Assembly (NCBI GenBank): GCA_910586305.1
Contig: CAJUGS010000006.1
Span: 28,890 to 92,889 of the forward strand
Source: an uncultured Duncaniella sp.
GTDB lineage: Bacteria > Bacteroidota > Bacteroidia > Bacteroidales > Muribaculaceae
Length of the DNA: 64,000 nucleotides
Direction: 5' to 3'
Position 1 is the stretch's first letter. The number at the start of each line of letters is the position of its first letter. Positions 27,347 through 35,514 of this stretch are shown here, one piece after another. The position numbers and the translations under genes were made by a program. The notes under the pieces were generated by a model. The model was not told where the DNA came from. It saw nothing but the letters and a program-made list of their open reading frames with translations, and ran no database searches.

Positions 27347-27426
27347 ACAGTTTTCCAGCCAACAGACATAAGATGCTTTTTCCTAAAACAGTTTTCCCTC
27401 AGATGTATGGCGTATGACGGTTTTCC
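27347..27426 (-). repeat. Three direct repeats in the GH127 leader
   Basis: On the minus strand GGAAAACTGT occurs at 27356-27347 and 27397-27388, and GGAAAACCGT at 27426-27417, spaced 41 and 29 bases. They lie 20-100 bases before the ATG. Repeated ten-base elements here may be binding sites for a regulator of DNA or RNA; no known regulator is assigned. Confidence 0.55.
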
Positions 27427-27563
27427 CCAAAAAAAAGCACTGCCAGATGTCTGGTCCTATTGGGCGATCGAGTTGCGATAAATGTTGAAAAGGTATTGAT
27501 TGGAAGAAGAGTTCTGCCGACTCTTCTACATGGGGAGAATCCGGTTTATATAAGTGATTTGGA

Positions 27564-27595
27564 CAAAGTTACTGAAATTATTTCTATGTTGCAAT
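27564..27595 (-). promoter_or_regulatory. Candidate promoter of GH127
   Basis: Minus strand: ATTG at 27595-27592, a 20-base spacer and TAACTTTG at 27571-27564. The -7 box is exact and the -33 has three of four bases. It implies an unusually long 5' leader of about 230 bases. Confidence 0.5.
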
Positions 27596-27673
27596 AGTTT
27601 TTCTGTGTCTGTGGTGTTTTTCTTGTCCGGATATCGGGGAGGGAGGTGCGGGATGTGATGGGGGGTAGATGCA

Positions 27674-27706
27674 GTTTGGGCAAACTCTCCAAGAGCTTGC
27701 CCAAAC
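27674..27706 (-). terminator. Hairpin after the FNT channel gene
   Basis: 10-bp perfect stem GTTTGGGCAA / TTGCCCAAAC (27674-27683 with 27697-27706), 27 bases after the stop. No T run follows, so it may stabilise the transcript end instead of terminating. Confidence 0.5.
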
Positions 27707-27733
27707 GATTGTTGTGATTATTTGATGCAGGGA

Positions 27734-28528
27734 TTATTGTCGTGTGCGGTGGAGGTAGGTGTGTATGGCTCCGACGAGGAGTGCGCCTCCGATGATGTTT
27801 CCGATTGTCGATGGAATGAAGTTGGCTGTTATTGACTGCATTACTGTTACGTTGGCCCCTTCGAGTATTCCGGCGGGGATGAAGAACATATTGGCTATGC
27901 AGTGTTCGTAGCCGAGTGCGACGAAGGCCATCACCGGCAGCCAGCATCCGAGGGCTTTCTCGAAGAGGGTTTTGCCTGAGAGTGCGAGCCAGACGGCGAG
28001 GCATACACACCAGTTGGCGCCTATTCCTTTGAGGAGTACTGTGAGGAATGGCATTGATACTTTGGCTTCGGCTACGCGTATTATGGCTGCGTGCCACGGG
28101 TCGGCGGCTGTGAGTCCGCATCGGTAGACCATGAAATATGTGAAGAGGAGTGCTCCGACGAGGTTGCCGACATATACGAGTGTCCAGTTGAGGAGGATGG
28201 TGCGTGCCGAGTGGCGACGGCCTATGTAGGATGGTATGAGCAGAGCGTTGTTGCCTGTGAATAGCTCGGCTCCGAGCACTACGACAAGTATGAGTCCGAT
28301 GGGGAAGGCCGCTCCCGACAGTAGTCGTTGTAGCGATGGGTTGCCGTCCATCATTTCGGGGAAGCCCCATCCGAGGATTACGGAGAGTATGCCTCCGAGT
28401 GATATGTAGGCTCCGGCCATAACTGCCGCTACAAGGAGCCTGCTGACGGATGATGTTGTGAGACGTGCTTTGTTTTCGCCTGCGTTTGCGGCGGCTTCGG
28501 TGATTTGGGGCGGTGTGAGGATTCTCAT
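27734..28528 (-). CDS. Formate/nitrite transporter (FNT) family channel
   Basis: 264 residues from the ATG at 28528, which overlaps the exonuclease stop by four bases; the upstream frame lies inside that gene. Six membrane segments are evident. FNT signatures are FTGNNALLIPS, NWTLVYVGNLVGALL, and GYEHCIANMFFIPAG, which contains the central pore histidine of the FocA/NirC family. The protein should form a pentameric channel passing formate, nitrite, hydrosulfide or similar small anions; which one cannot be told from sequence. Coupling to an exonuclease gene is not explained by function. Confidence 0.93.
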   Translation of the reverse strand: MRILTPPQITEAAANAGENKARLTTSSVSRLLVAAVMAGAYISLGGILSVILGWGFPEMMDGNPSLQRLLSGAAFPIGLILVVVLGAELFTGNNALLIPSYIGRRHSARTILLNWTLVYVGNLVGALLFTYFMVYRCGLTAADPWHAAIIRVAEAKVSMPFLTVLLKGIGANWCVCLAVWLALSGKTLFEKALGCWLPVMAFVALGYEHCIANMFFIPAGILEGANVTVMQSITANFIPSTIGNIIGGALLVGAIHTYLHRTRQ

Positions 28529-29166
28529 GCCTGCTCGGGGTGGGTTGGAACTACGATGTAGGGTGAATTCTCGGGGTTGAAACTGTGGCTTTTGAGGAGG
28601 TTGTAGATGCGCAGGCAGGCCCATGCGTCGATGGATGCGTAGCACATCTGCGAGGGGGTGAGGGTGGCGGCTTCCCAGTTGGTGAGTCTCTGGCTTTTGG
28701 ATATGCGTCCGCCGAAGAGGATGCCGTATATCTTCTGAAGGCTCATGTCGGATATGTGGAAGCGGCGGACGAGGTCCTGAAGCTCCACGAAGTTGGCGGG
28801 CTCGAATTCACATATCCTGTGGAGCACGTGGAAGTCGTCTTTGAGCGATAGCCCTACCTTTATTACATCGTCACACTCCATGAACTCTTTGAGTTCGGGA
28901 GGGAATCCTATCTTGTTGAGACGGAACAGGTAGGAGTGGTCTTCGGTGGCTACCTGGATCAGCGAGACCTTGTTGGTCATGCCCTTGCGGAAGTTGGGCT
29001 TTGTCTCGGTATCGAAGCCCACGGCCTGCCTTGAGCGTAGAAATCTGACGGCGTCAGCCACATCGGCTGTATTGTCGATGACGGTTATAGCCCCGTCGAA
29101 CCCCACGGTGGGGAGCTCGGCAAGCTGTTGTTTTGTTATGGCTATGTTTAACGGTTCGCTATCCAT
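28525..29166 (-). CDS. 3'-5' exonuclease domain protein (RNase D-like, DEDDy)
   Basis: 213 residues from the ATG at 29166. The DEDD nuclease motifs are visible: VGFDTETKP (Exo I, D and E), GLSLKDDFHVL (Exo II, D), and YASIDAWACLRIY (Exo III with Y and D, the DEDDy class). It lacks the HRDC domains of full RNase D, so it is a stand-alone nuclease domain as often found in Bacteroidetes. The likely substrate is RNA or DNA 3' ends. Its -7 box lies 22 bases upstream, and it leads a two-gene unit with the FNT channel. Confidence 0.92.
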   Translation of the reverse strand: MDSEPLNIAITKQQLAELPTVGFDGAITVIDNTADVADAVRFLRSRQAVGFDTETKPNFRKGMTNKVSLIQVATEDHSYLFRLNKIGFPPELKEFMECDDVIKVGLSLKDDFHVLHRICEFEPANFVELQDLVRRFHISDMSLQKIYGILFGGRISKSQRLTNWEAATLTPSQMCYASIDAWACLRIYNLLKSHSFNPENSPYIVVPTHPEQA

Positions 29167-29188
29167 CAAGAGATTGAAAAATTTGGTG

Positions 29189-29196
29189 CAAAATTA
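29189..29196 (-). promoter_or_regulatory. Promoter -7 box of the exonuclease-FNT unit
   Basis: TAATTTTG on the minus strand, exact TAnnTTTG, 22 bases before the ATG at 29166. No clear -33 TTTG. Confidence 0.55.
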
Positions 29197-29300
29197 CGCA
29201 ATTCTCCGGAAAAAACCTAATCATTGTTTCCGGCACCGTGTGGCGACGGGGTGTTTTGCCGCCTGATGCGGGCCGGAGGAAGTGGTGGATGTGGTGTGGG

Positions 29301-29939
29301 TCAGAGTGAGGGGATGACTGCAAAGTGTGAGCCGGGGAAGTGGCGGGCTGTGTAGCGGCGGATGAATTCGCGAGTGTCGTCGGCTATCACGGCGTCGGTG
29401 TCGAAGTGTGAGTTGTATATCACCGCGGCCAGCTCTATGCCTCTCGACTTGATGGCTTCGAGCGACAGGATGGTGTGGTTGATGCTTCCGAGTATGCCGT
29501 TGGTGACGAGTATGAGCGGCAGGTGGCGTGTGGTCACGTAATCGATCGAGAAAAAGTCGTCGGTGACCGGCACCATCAGTCCTCCGGCTCCTTCGACGAG
29601 CACTATGTCGTAGCGGGAGGCAAGTATGGCCGTTGAGCGGTCGGCGAGCGTGAGGTCGATTTCACGTCCGTCTATCCTTGCGGCGAGCTGGGCTGAAGCG
29701 GGGTATGAGAATATGATGGGTGATGTGGTGAGGTCGGTGTCCTCGGGGAGCATCCCTGTGCCCATGATGCGCCGGTGTAGCTCGATGTCTTCGGAGTAGC
29801 CGGTGTTGCCGGTCTGGATGAACTTCTGGGTGACGACGCTTTTGCCCTGTTCCATGAGGTGGCGGGCTATATAGCCTGTGGCGTAGCTTTTGCCGGCATC
29901 GGTGTCTATGCCTGAGACGAAATAGACGTTTTTGTTCAT
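29301..29939 (-). CDS. bioD: Dethiobiotin synthetase
   Basis: 212 residues. The P-loop is VSGIDTDAGKSYATG near residue 10; the family segments VVTQKFIQTGN and LVEGAGGLMVPV follow. BioD closes the ureido ring of dethiobiotin from diaminopelargonic acid, CO2 and ATP. It is the last gene of bioA-bioF-bioGC-bioD, and its ATG overlaps the bioGC stop by four bases. bioB, the final biotin synthase, is not in this operon or elsewhere in the window. Confidence 0.95.
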   Translation of the reverse strand: MNKNVYFVSGIDTDAGKSYATGYIARHLMEQGKSVVTQKFIQTGNTGYSEDIELHRRIMGTGMLPEDTDLTTSPIIFSYPASAQLAARIDGREIDLTLADRSTAILASRYDIVLVEGAGGLMVPVTDDFFSIDYVTTRHLPLILVTNGILGSINHTILSLEAIKSRGIELAAVIYNSHFDTDAVIADDTREFIRRYTARHFPGSHFAVIPSL

Positions 29940-31291
29940 AGTGGTCGGTGTAGGGTGATGTAGACGGGGCGGTATGTGAGTCGTGCTTTGCCGTCGGTGG
30001 TGAGGGGATATCCGTCAAGAAGGCGTCGGGTGGCTGCCGGAGAGGTGGCTGCTCCGAGTGAGTTTACTCCTGTGAGTCGGACGTGGCGCAGTGCGTCGGC
30101 CGGTGAGGGGAAACAGAGCGACAGCTCTTCCTCGGTCACCCGGGCTGAGGGAATCATGCGGCGGATGGCCTCGGTGGACGGGAATCTCGGCGTGGAGCCA
30201 ATGACCGAGTGTATCTCGGCCATTGTGAGAGGGCTGAAGGTGGATATGAGTGCTTTGCCTCCTGGTGCCAGGATGCGTTCGGTTTCGCGCAGAAAGGCGG
30301 GGAGTGAGTTGAACCACTGCACGGTGGAAGCCGAGAAAAGGAGGTCGACGCTTCCTGACGGTAGGTGGCGCAGGGCGGTCTCGGCATCGCACGCGCGGGC
30401 TGTGATGCGGCCTGCGGCGGCGAGCGACTCCACGGCTGGGGTGAGGGCGAGGTCCCAGGCTTCGACTTCGCCGAGGTCGGCGAGGCGGGAGGTGGCATAG
30501 CCTGTGCCTGGACCGATCTCGAGGATGCGGTGGCACGGGGTGACACAGGATAGCATCCGGTCGGCTATGTCGCGCTGTGCTGTGGCATTGGCTTCGTAGG
30601 TGGTGGCTGCCCCGCGGAAGCGGCTCTCCACAAGCTGCTTGTCGGTGAGAGTGGAGTCAAGCAGATATTTGAAATCGGGCAGGTGGGGTGCTCCGTCGAG
30701 TTCCACCTGCTCATAGGCTTCCTCGTCCCACGCGCGTCTCTGGTTGTCGGGGGGTATGATGAGGTCAGCCGTGGATATGTAGACCTTGTCCCATGTGATG
30801 GGAGTGGCTGAGCGCGAGGCTATGGCCTTGAGTTCGTCGCGCAACTCGCAGGTGTCTCTCGCGGGAAGTCTTTTGGCAAATTCGCTGTAGGATCTGCTGC
30901 CGCCACACATACGGCGGTAGAAGCGGACGAGATTCCGGTCATCGAGGGTTTCGAGTGTGCCGTTGAATATCTCTGTGGGTATTCCGAGAGTGTCGTGGAC
31001 GGGGTGTGCCGTGCCGTTGACAGCTATGCGCGCTGTGACGGGGAGTGAGGAGTGGGCTGCGATGAACGCGGAGGCGGCCGGGACACCGAACGACCATGCG
31101 AACACTGCAATCTCTACATAGCGGTCGAGTTCGCCTATCCATGTCGCCGAGAGGTCCCTGTAGTCCCACACGACGGCCAGGTCGTAGCCGTCGCGCCTGA
31201 TGTTCTCGAACGGGTGCGGGTCCATGCCCCATCCGGCAAAGAGCAGGATGAGACGCTCGGATGGATGGCGGTGTATGATCTTAAATTTCAT
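29936..31291 (-). CDS. BioG-BioC fusion: pimeloyl-ACP methyl ester esterase plus malonyl-ACP O-methyltransferase
   Basis: 451 residues from the ATG at 31291. Residues 1 to ~215 match the DUF452/BioG alpha/beta hydrolase: LILLFAGWGMDPHPF, a nucleophile elbow FAWSFGVP with S67, and a late APHLPDF histidine. Residues ~220-451 are a class I SAM methyltransferase of the BioC type: ILEIGPGTGYATSRLADLG, DLLFSASTVQWF, and LISTFSPLTMAEI. BioC methylates malonyl-ACP to start pimelate assembly; BioG removes the methyl from pimeloyl-ACP at the end. One polypeptide thus carries the first and last steps of pimelate synthesis. It overlaps bioF by 11 bases and bioD by four. Confidence 0.92.
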   Translation of the reverse strand: MKFKIIHRHPSERLILLFAGWGMDPHPFENIRRDGYDLAVVWDYRDLSATWIGELDRYVEIAVFAWSFGVPAASAFIAAHSSLPVTARIAVNGTAHPVHDTLGIPTEIFNGTLETLDDRNLVRFYRRMCGGSRSYSEFAKRLPARDTCELRDELKAIASRSATPITWDKVYISTADLIIPPDNQRRAWDEEAYEQVELDGAPHLPDFKYLLDSTLTDKQLVESRFRGAATTYEANATAQRDIADRMLSCVTPCHRILEIGPGTGYATSRLADLGEVEAWDLALTPAVESLAAAGRITARACDAETALRHLPSGSVDLLFSASTVQWFNSLPAFLRETERILAPGGKALISTFSPLTMAEIHSVIGSTPRFPSTEAIRRMIPSARVTEEELSLCFPSPADALRHVRLTGVNSLGAATSPAATRRLLDGYPLTTDGKARLTYRPVYITLHRPL

Positions 31292-32417
31292 TTCTGCTGA
31301 AAAAATCGTCGAGTGGGTCGAGGGCTTCGAGCGGTAGTGAGGCCGAGAGGCTGAAACGCAGTCTCTCGGTGCCAGGCGGCACAGTGGGGGTGCGTATCGG
31401 GAGCACTTTGAATCCGGCTTCAAGGAGTGACTGTGACAACTCCACGGCCTTGCGGGGATCGCCTACCACGAGAGGCTGTATGTGGCTCGGCTCGGTCGGG
31501 GAGGCCGAGAGCGGGGCGAGGATGCTGTGGAGCCTTGACCCGAGGCTGCGGAGATGGTCGCGCCGTGAGTCCAGACCGACGAAGTGTCGTATGACCCATT
31601 CCGTCCAGGCTGCCGAGATGGGCGGTAGGGCGGTGGAGAAGATGAAGCTGCGCGATGTGTTGACAAGATATTCCCTGATATCAGGCGACACGGCGGCAAA
31701 TGCTCCCATAGATGCACAGGCTTTGCCGAATGTACACACCACGACGTCGATATCGGTATAGGAGGCGGCACTGCGGCAGAGGCCGAGTCCGCGGGCACCC
31801 TCTACTCCGAATGCGTGAGCCTCGTCGACATAGAGCATCACGCCCGGATGGCGTCGCTTGATGGCGGTGAGGGCTTCTATGTCGGCGTGGTCGCCGTCCA
31901 TCGAGTAGACGCTCTCCACGATGACAAGCAGGCGTTCGTGGGAGCGCGATTCCTTTTCGATTATTCGCTCGAGATGGCCGAGGTCGTTGTGGCGGAAGCG
32001 TGTGAAGGGGGCTTTGGAGAGCACCATGCCGTCGATGATGCTTGCATGGACCAGTCTGTCGGCCACAATCATTGTGCCTTTCACTCCGGCGAGTGCCGAG
32101 ACGAGCCCGGTGTTGGCGTGGTATCCGCTGTTGAACAGTAGCGCCGGACGGCAGTAGAGCTCTTGGAGCAAGGCCTCCAGAGAGGCGTATTCGTCTTGTC
32201 TTCCCGCGAGGAGCCGCGAGGCCGATGATGTGAGAGGGATGGCGCGCCGGGCCGGACTGTCCATGAACTCGGCCTGGAGTGAGGGGTCGGTGCCGAGGCC
32301 GAGATAGTCGTTGGACGAGAGGTCAATCACGTTGTGACTGCCGATGGCTGGACAGGGAATTGTGCGGAGGTTGCCCGACTCGGAAAGCCGGGCGGTTATA
32401 TCGGAATATACGCTCAT
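31281..32417 (-). CDS. bioF: 8-amino-7-oxononanoate synthase
   Basis: 378 residues from the ATG at 32417, which gives a four-base overlap with bioA; another ATG three codons upstream (32426) is possible. PLP aminotransferase fold type I, alpha-oxoamine synthase family: LSSNDYLGLG, STASRLLAG-like TSSASRLLAGRQDEY, LYVDEAHAFGVEGARGLG, and the PLP lysine in CTFGKACASMGAF. The enzyme condenses pimeloyl-ACP with L-alanine to give 8-amino-7-oxononanoate. The PLP site and the operon position between bioA and bioGC make BioF more likely than the related glycine C-acetyltransferase or serine palmitoyltransferase. Confidence 0.93.
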   Translation of the reverse strand: MSVYSDITARLSESGNLRTIPCPAIGSHNVIDLSSNDYLGLGTDPSLQAEFMDSPARRAIPLTSSASRLLAGRQDEYASLEALLQELYCRPALLFNSGYHANTGLVSALAGVKGTMIVADRLVHASIIDGMVLSKAPFTRFRHNDLGHLERIIEKESRSHERLLVIVESVYSMDGDHADIEALTAIKRRHPGVMLYVDEAHAFGVEGARGLGLCRSAASYTDIDVVVCTFGKACASMGAFAAVSPDIREYLVNTSRSFIFSTALPPISAAWTEWVIRHFVGLDSRRDHLRSLGSRLHSILAPLSASPTEPSHIQPLVVGDPRKAVELSQSLLEAGFKVLPIRTPTVPPGTERLRFSLSASLPLEALDPLDDFFSRNEI

Positions 32418-33700
32418 CGTATGCATTCGATCATCTGTTCCGCCAGATACAGGAGATCACTGTCGGAAATTATGTAGGGTGGCATTATATATACGTTTCG
32501 GCCGAACGGGCGGACCCATATGCCACGGTTGACGCATTTCTTTTGGAATTCTCCCACATCGACAGGCTCCTTCATCTCGATCACGCCTATTGCTCCGAGC
32601 ACTCTCACTTCTTTTACTCCGGGAAGTTGGGCGGCCGGTGATAGGTGACGTTTCAGAAGCTTTTCGATGTGGCTTATCCTTGCGGCCATGTCCTGCTCGT
32701 CGAGCATACGGAGTGACTCTATGGCTATGGAGCAGGCGAGTGGGTTGGCCATGAATGTTGGGCCGTGCATCATCACTCCTGCCTCTCCTCGCGATATGGT
32801 GTCGGCCACTTCGCGCGAGGTTAGCACGGCGCTCATTGTGAGATATCCTGCCGTGAGTCCCTTGCCCACCATCATGATGTCGGGGTCCACTCCGGCGTGT
32901 TCGCAGGCAAACATCCGTCCTGTGCGCCAGAATCCGGTGGCTATTTCATCGAATATAAGGTATAGGCCGTTCTCGTCGCACAGACGGCGTGCGGCGCGGA
33001 GATATTCAGGGTGATAGAACCGCATTCCACCGGCACCCTGTACTATCGGTTCGAGTATGAGTGCGGCGAGTTCGTCGCGGTGTTCGCGTATGATTTCGGC
33101 CAGTGGAGCGATGTCGGAATCATTCCACTCCTCGTTGGGCCCTATTGCCGGAGCCGGTGCGAAGAATCGGATGGGCAGGGCGGTGCCGAAGGCTCCGTGC
33201 ATACCTGTGACGGGGTCGCAGACGCTCATGGCATTCCATGTGTCGCCGTGGTAGCCGTTGCGGACGGTGACGAAGTTGGTCTTGCGGTGGTCTCCCGACC
33301 TGCTCACGGCGGCCTGTACGGCCATCTTCATGGCCACTTCTGTGGCCACGGATCCGGAGTCGGCGTAGAATATGTTGTGCATCGAGGCCGGAGCGTGGGC
33401 CAGCAGTAGTTTACCGAGTTCTACGGCGGGACGGTGTGTGAGGCCTCCGAACATCACGTGGCTCATGCTTTCGAGCTGTTTTGAGGCTGCTGTGTTGAGG
33501 CGCGGGTTGTTGTAACCGTGTATTACGCACCACCAAGAGGCCATTCCGTCGATGAGCTCGCGTCCGTCGGCCAGCTTTATTCTCACGCCCGACGCGCTCT
33601 CCACCATATATGTGGGGAGGGGGTTTATAGTAGATGTATAGGGGTGCCAGAGATGCTCCCTGTCGAAGGAGTCGTGAAGCACCGAAGAGTCTGTTTCCAT
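32414..33700 (-). CDS. bioA: Adenosylmethionine-8-amino-7-oxononanoate aminotransferase
   Basis: 428 residues, class III aminotransferase. BioA-type features: HLWHPYTSTIN near the start, DGMASWWCVIHGYNNP, FYADSGSVATEVAMKMA, FDEIATGFWRTGRMFACEHA, and the PLP lysine in MMVGKGLTAGYLTMS. The double-tryptophan WW motif and HPY are diagnostic for BioA over ornithine or GABA aminotransferases. It transfers the amino group from S-adenosylmethionine to 8-amino-7-oxononanoate. It is the first gene of the biotin operon and begins 32 bases after the stop of the barrel gene upstream, so read-through from there is possible; I see no separate promoter in the gap. Confidence 0.95.
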   Translation of the reverse strand: METDSSVLHDSFDREHLWHPYTSTINPLPTYMVESASGVRIKLADGRELIDGMASWWCVIHGYNNPRLNTAASKQLESMSHVMFGGLTHRPAVELGKLLLAHAPASMHNIFYADSGSVATEVAMKMAVQAAVSRSGDHRKTNFVTVRNGYHGDTWNAMSVCDPVTGMHGAFGTALPIRFFAPAPAIGPNEEWNDSDIAPLAEIIREHRDELAALILEPIVQGAGGMRFYHPEYLRAARRLCDENGLYLIFDEIATGFWRTGRMFACEHAGVDPDIMMVGKGLTAGYLTMSAVLTSREVADTISRGEAGVMMHGPTFMANPLACSIAIESLRMLDEQDMAARISHIEKLLKRHLSPAAQLPGVKEVRVLGAIGVIEMKEPVDVGEFQKKCVNRGIWVRPFGRNVYIMPPYIISDSDLLYLAEQMIECIR

Positions 33701-33732
33701 ATTCTGTGGTAGCTCAAAAATCCATTCAACCG

Positions 33733-35511
33733 CTAAAACTTGACTCCGACACCGACGAGTCCGTGAAGTCCCTGTGAGGGTGCGGCTCCGAGGTGGTACC
33801 AGCGACGGTTCATGAGGTTCTCGCCACGGGCAAAGAAGGTGACGGCTGAGTTGAATTCATATGAGGCGCCGATAGAGAGGTCGGAGACTGCCTTGAGCGA
33901 GCGTCGGATTGGAACATAGACGTAGGATCCGAGTATTTCGGTGGCCTGGTCTTCGAAGGCATACTCGCATCGGCCCGTGCGAAATTCATAGGTGGCTTCG
34001 AGGAGCAGGGGGCGGACAGGACGCAGAGCCAGCGAGGCATTGACCACGTGGCGGGCGCGGTCGCGCCACTCATAATAGGCACGGTTGAATTTCGAGGGGG
34101 CTGTTTCCCAAGATGCTTTCAGTGAGAAGTTCCGGCCGTTGTCGTATCCGGCTGCCACTCCGAAGTGCCATCCTTTCAGGTCGACGCCGAACATTCCGGC
34201 TCCGCCGGGATAGTAGTCGCCTGTGGCTGCCATGAGCCAGCGGTCGGCCTTGGCGTAGCCTCCGGAGATTTCAAGGAATGTGCCGAGGAAGCGTCCGAGT
34301 GTAATCTTTCCGTCGAAAGCGTAGGGTATGCGGCTCATCTCGGTGTAGGCAGCTACGGTGGAGAGGTAGGGGGTGATGTCGTAGAGCGATGATAGCGGGT
34401 TGAGCCTGGAGCCTCCGTGGGCTTTAAGCTCGAGTCCGAATACCTGTGCGGGAGTCCAGGCGAATGTGACGTCGGGAGAGAAGCGGAAGGCGTTGCCCGA
34501 CTTGAAGGCTATGTCGACATCTGCTCCGATTCGCAGGCTCACTTTGTCGGTGCGTGAGTGCCAGTAGGGAGTGAGGGTGATGAGTCCGGTGGTTTTGCCG
34601 CTGAACCATTCAAAGTTGTCTATACGGTAGGGGTATACGAGATTGTAGAAGTCGGACGAGCGCAGGAACGAGGCATCCACGTCGAGGCCGGCGCGTGAAT
34701 TGTCGGACGATGCTATGGAGCCGTCGAGTGTGAGTTTGAAGAGGTTTTCGGAGGTATGGGGGTAATTGTAGACGGGAGATTCGGATGATGGGAGATCGGG
34801 GAGCCGCTTGGTGTTGCTTTCCCATTCAGGAAGGTCGCGCTGGCGTCCGAAGGCAAAACGGCGGAATGTCAGACCGGCGGCGTAGGCCAGACCTCCTGCC
34901 TCGGAATGGAATACGGCCGATGCGTTGAACCTATTGGCCGGTGCGGTGTATGTATCCATGTCGCAGGGGACTGTGTGGGTGGAGTAGGTATAGTCCAAGC
35001 CTGCATCGATGAACGATGCTGTTCCGACAGCCCGGTGCAGGTCTATTCCGGCAGTGGCAGTGTGGTTTTTCCACTTCTTGTTATCGGTTCCGGAGTATTC
35101 ATCGCGCTTGTATATGCTTCCGTCATACTGTCCCCATATGCTGAGGCGTGTGCGGTCGTCATCGAGTATTCGGTAGCCGGCGGATACGAGGCCGTTGTAT
35201 AGCGGACCGCCGAGTCCGAGATCCACATAGCCCTTGTAGGGCGACGAGTATAGGCGGTCGCCCCAGGCCACCGGCTCGAGTATGGTGAGCGAGTTTGGCA
35301 CCTCGGTGGTGACTGTCCGGTCGCTGAATGCGAGCGATGAGGCCTTGAGCGGAGGCAGGGTTACGGCCGGGTGGAGCATGATGCGTGATGCATCCCGCTT
35401 GGTCGGGACTATCTCCTGCTCTACAGTGATTTCTTTGTGGAGATCCTGGGCGGAGACAGCACATGGGAGTGCGAGAATGGCAAGAGGGAGAATGTATCTG
35501 GTGAAGTTCAT
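33733..35511 (-). CDS. Outer-membrane beta-barrel protein, TonB-dependent-receptor-like
   Basis: 592 residues with a signal peptide (about 1-21, ends AVSAQ). The mature part opens with a short segment (HKEITVEQEIVPTKRDASR) and then alternating aromatic/glycine strands typical of a beta-barrel; the C-terminus GLHGLVGVGVKF ends in phenylalanine, as for BAM substrates. The late part (ARGENLMNRRWYHLG) resembles the last strands of TonB-dependent receptors, but no plug domain precedes the barrel. It overlaps nothing but lies three bases after a large TPR gene, so the two are co-transcribed. Ligand unknown. Confidence 0.82.
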   Translation of the reverse strand: MNFTRYILPLAILALPCAVSAQDLHKEITVEQEIVPTKRDASRIMLHPAVTLPPLKASSLAFSDRTVTTEVPNSLTILEPVAWGDRLYSSPYKGYVDLGLGGPLYNGLVSAGYRILDDDRTRLSIWGQYDGSIYKRDEYSGTDNKKWKNHTATAGIDLHRAVGTASFIDAGLDYTYSTHTVPCDMDTYTAPANRFNASAVFHSEAGGLAYAAGLTFRRFAFGRQRDLPEWESNTKRLPDLPSSESPVYNYPHTSENLFKLTLDGSIASSDNSRAGLDVDASFLRSSDFYNLVYPYRIDNFEWFSGKTTGLITLTPYWHSRTDKVSLRIGADVDIAFKSGNAFRFSPDVTFAWTPAQVFGLELKAHGGSRLNPLSSLYDITPYLSTVAAYTEMSRIPYAFDGKITLGRFLGTFLEISGGYAKADRWLMAATGDYYPGGAGMFGVDLKGWHFGVAAGYDNGRNFSLKASWETAPSKFNRAYYEWRDRARHVVNASLALRPVRPLLLEATYEFRTGRCEYAFEDQATEILGSYVYVPIRRSLKAVSDLSIGASYEFNSAVTFFARGENLMNRRWYHLGAAPSQGLHGLVGVGVKF

Positions 35512-35514
35512 TTT

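Larger units (their letters stand above)
27328..27733 (-). other. Intergenic region upstream of GH127
   Basis: 406 bases. It holds a candidate GH127 promoter (27564-27595), a predicted leader of about 230 bases with three direct repeats (27347-27426), a short dyad CCAG/CTGG followed by T8 on the minus strand (about 27429-27452), another dyad (AGAAGAGT / ACTCTTCT near 27506-27530), and the hairpin after the FNT gene (27674-27706). No convincing gene. Confidence 0.55.

Noticed and set aside
27440..27597. Plus-strand frame with a protein-like end (VLPTLLHGENPVYISDLDK) that could be a gene remnant
   Set aside because: An open run of this length is not rare by chance, no family was recognised, and the stretch fits a GH127 leader on the other strand.
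33733..35511. Calling the barrel a complete TonB-dependent receptor
   Set aside because: No plug domain and no TonB box were found; only the last strands look receptor-like.
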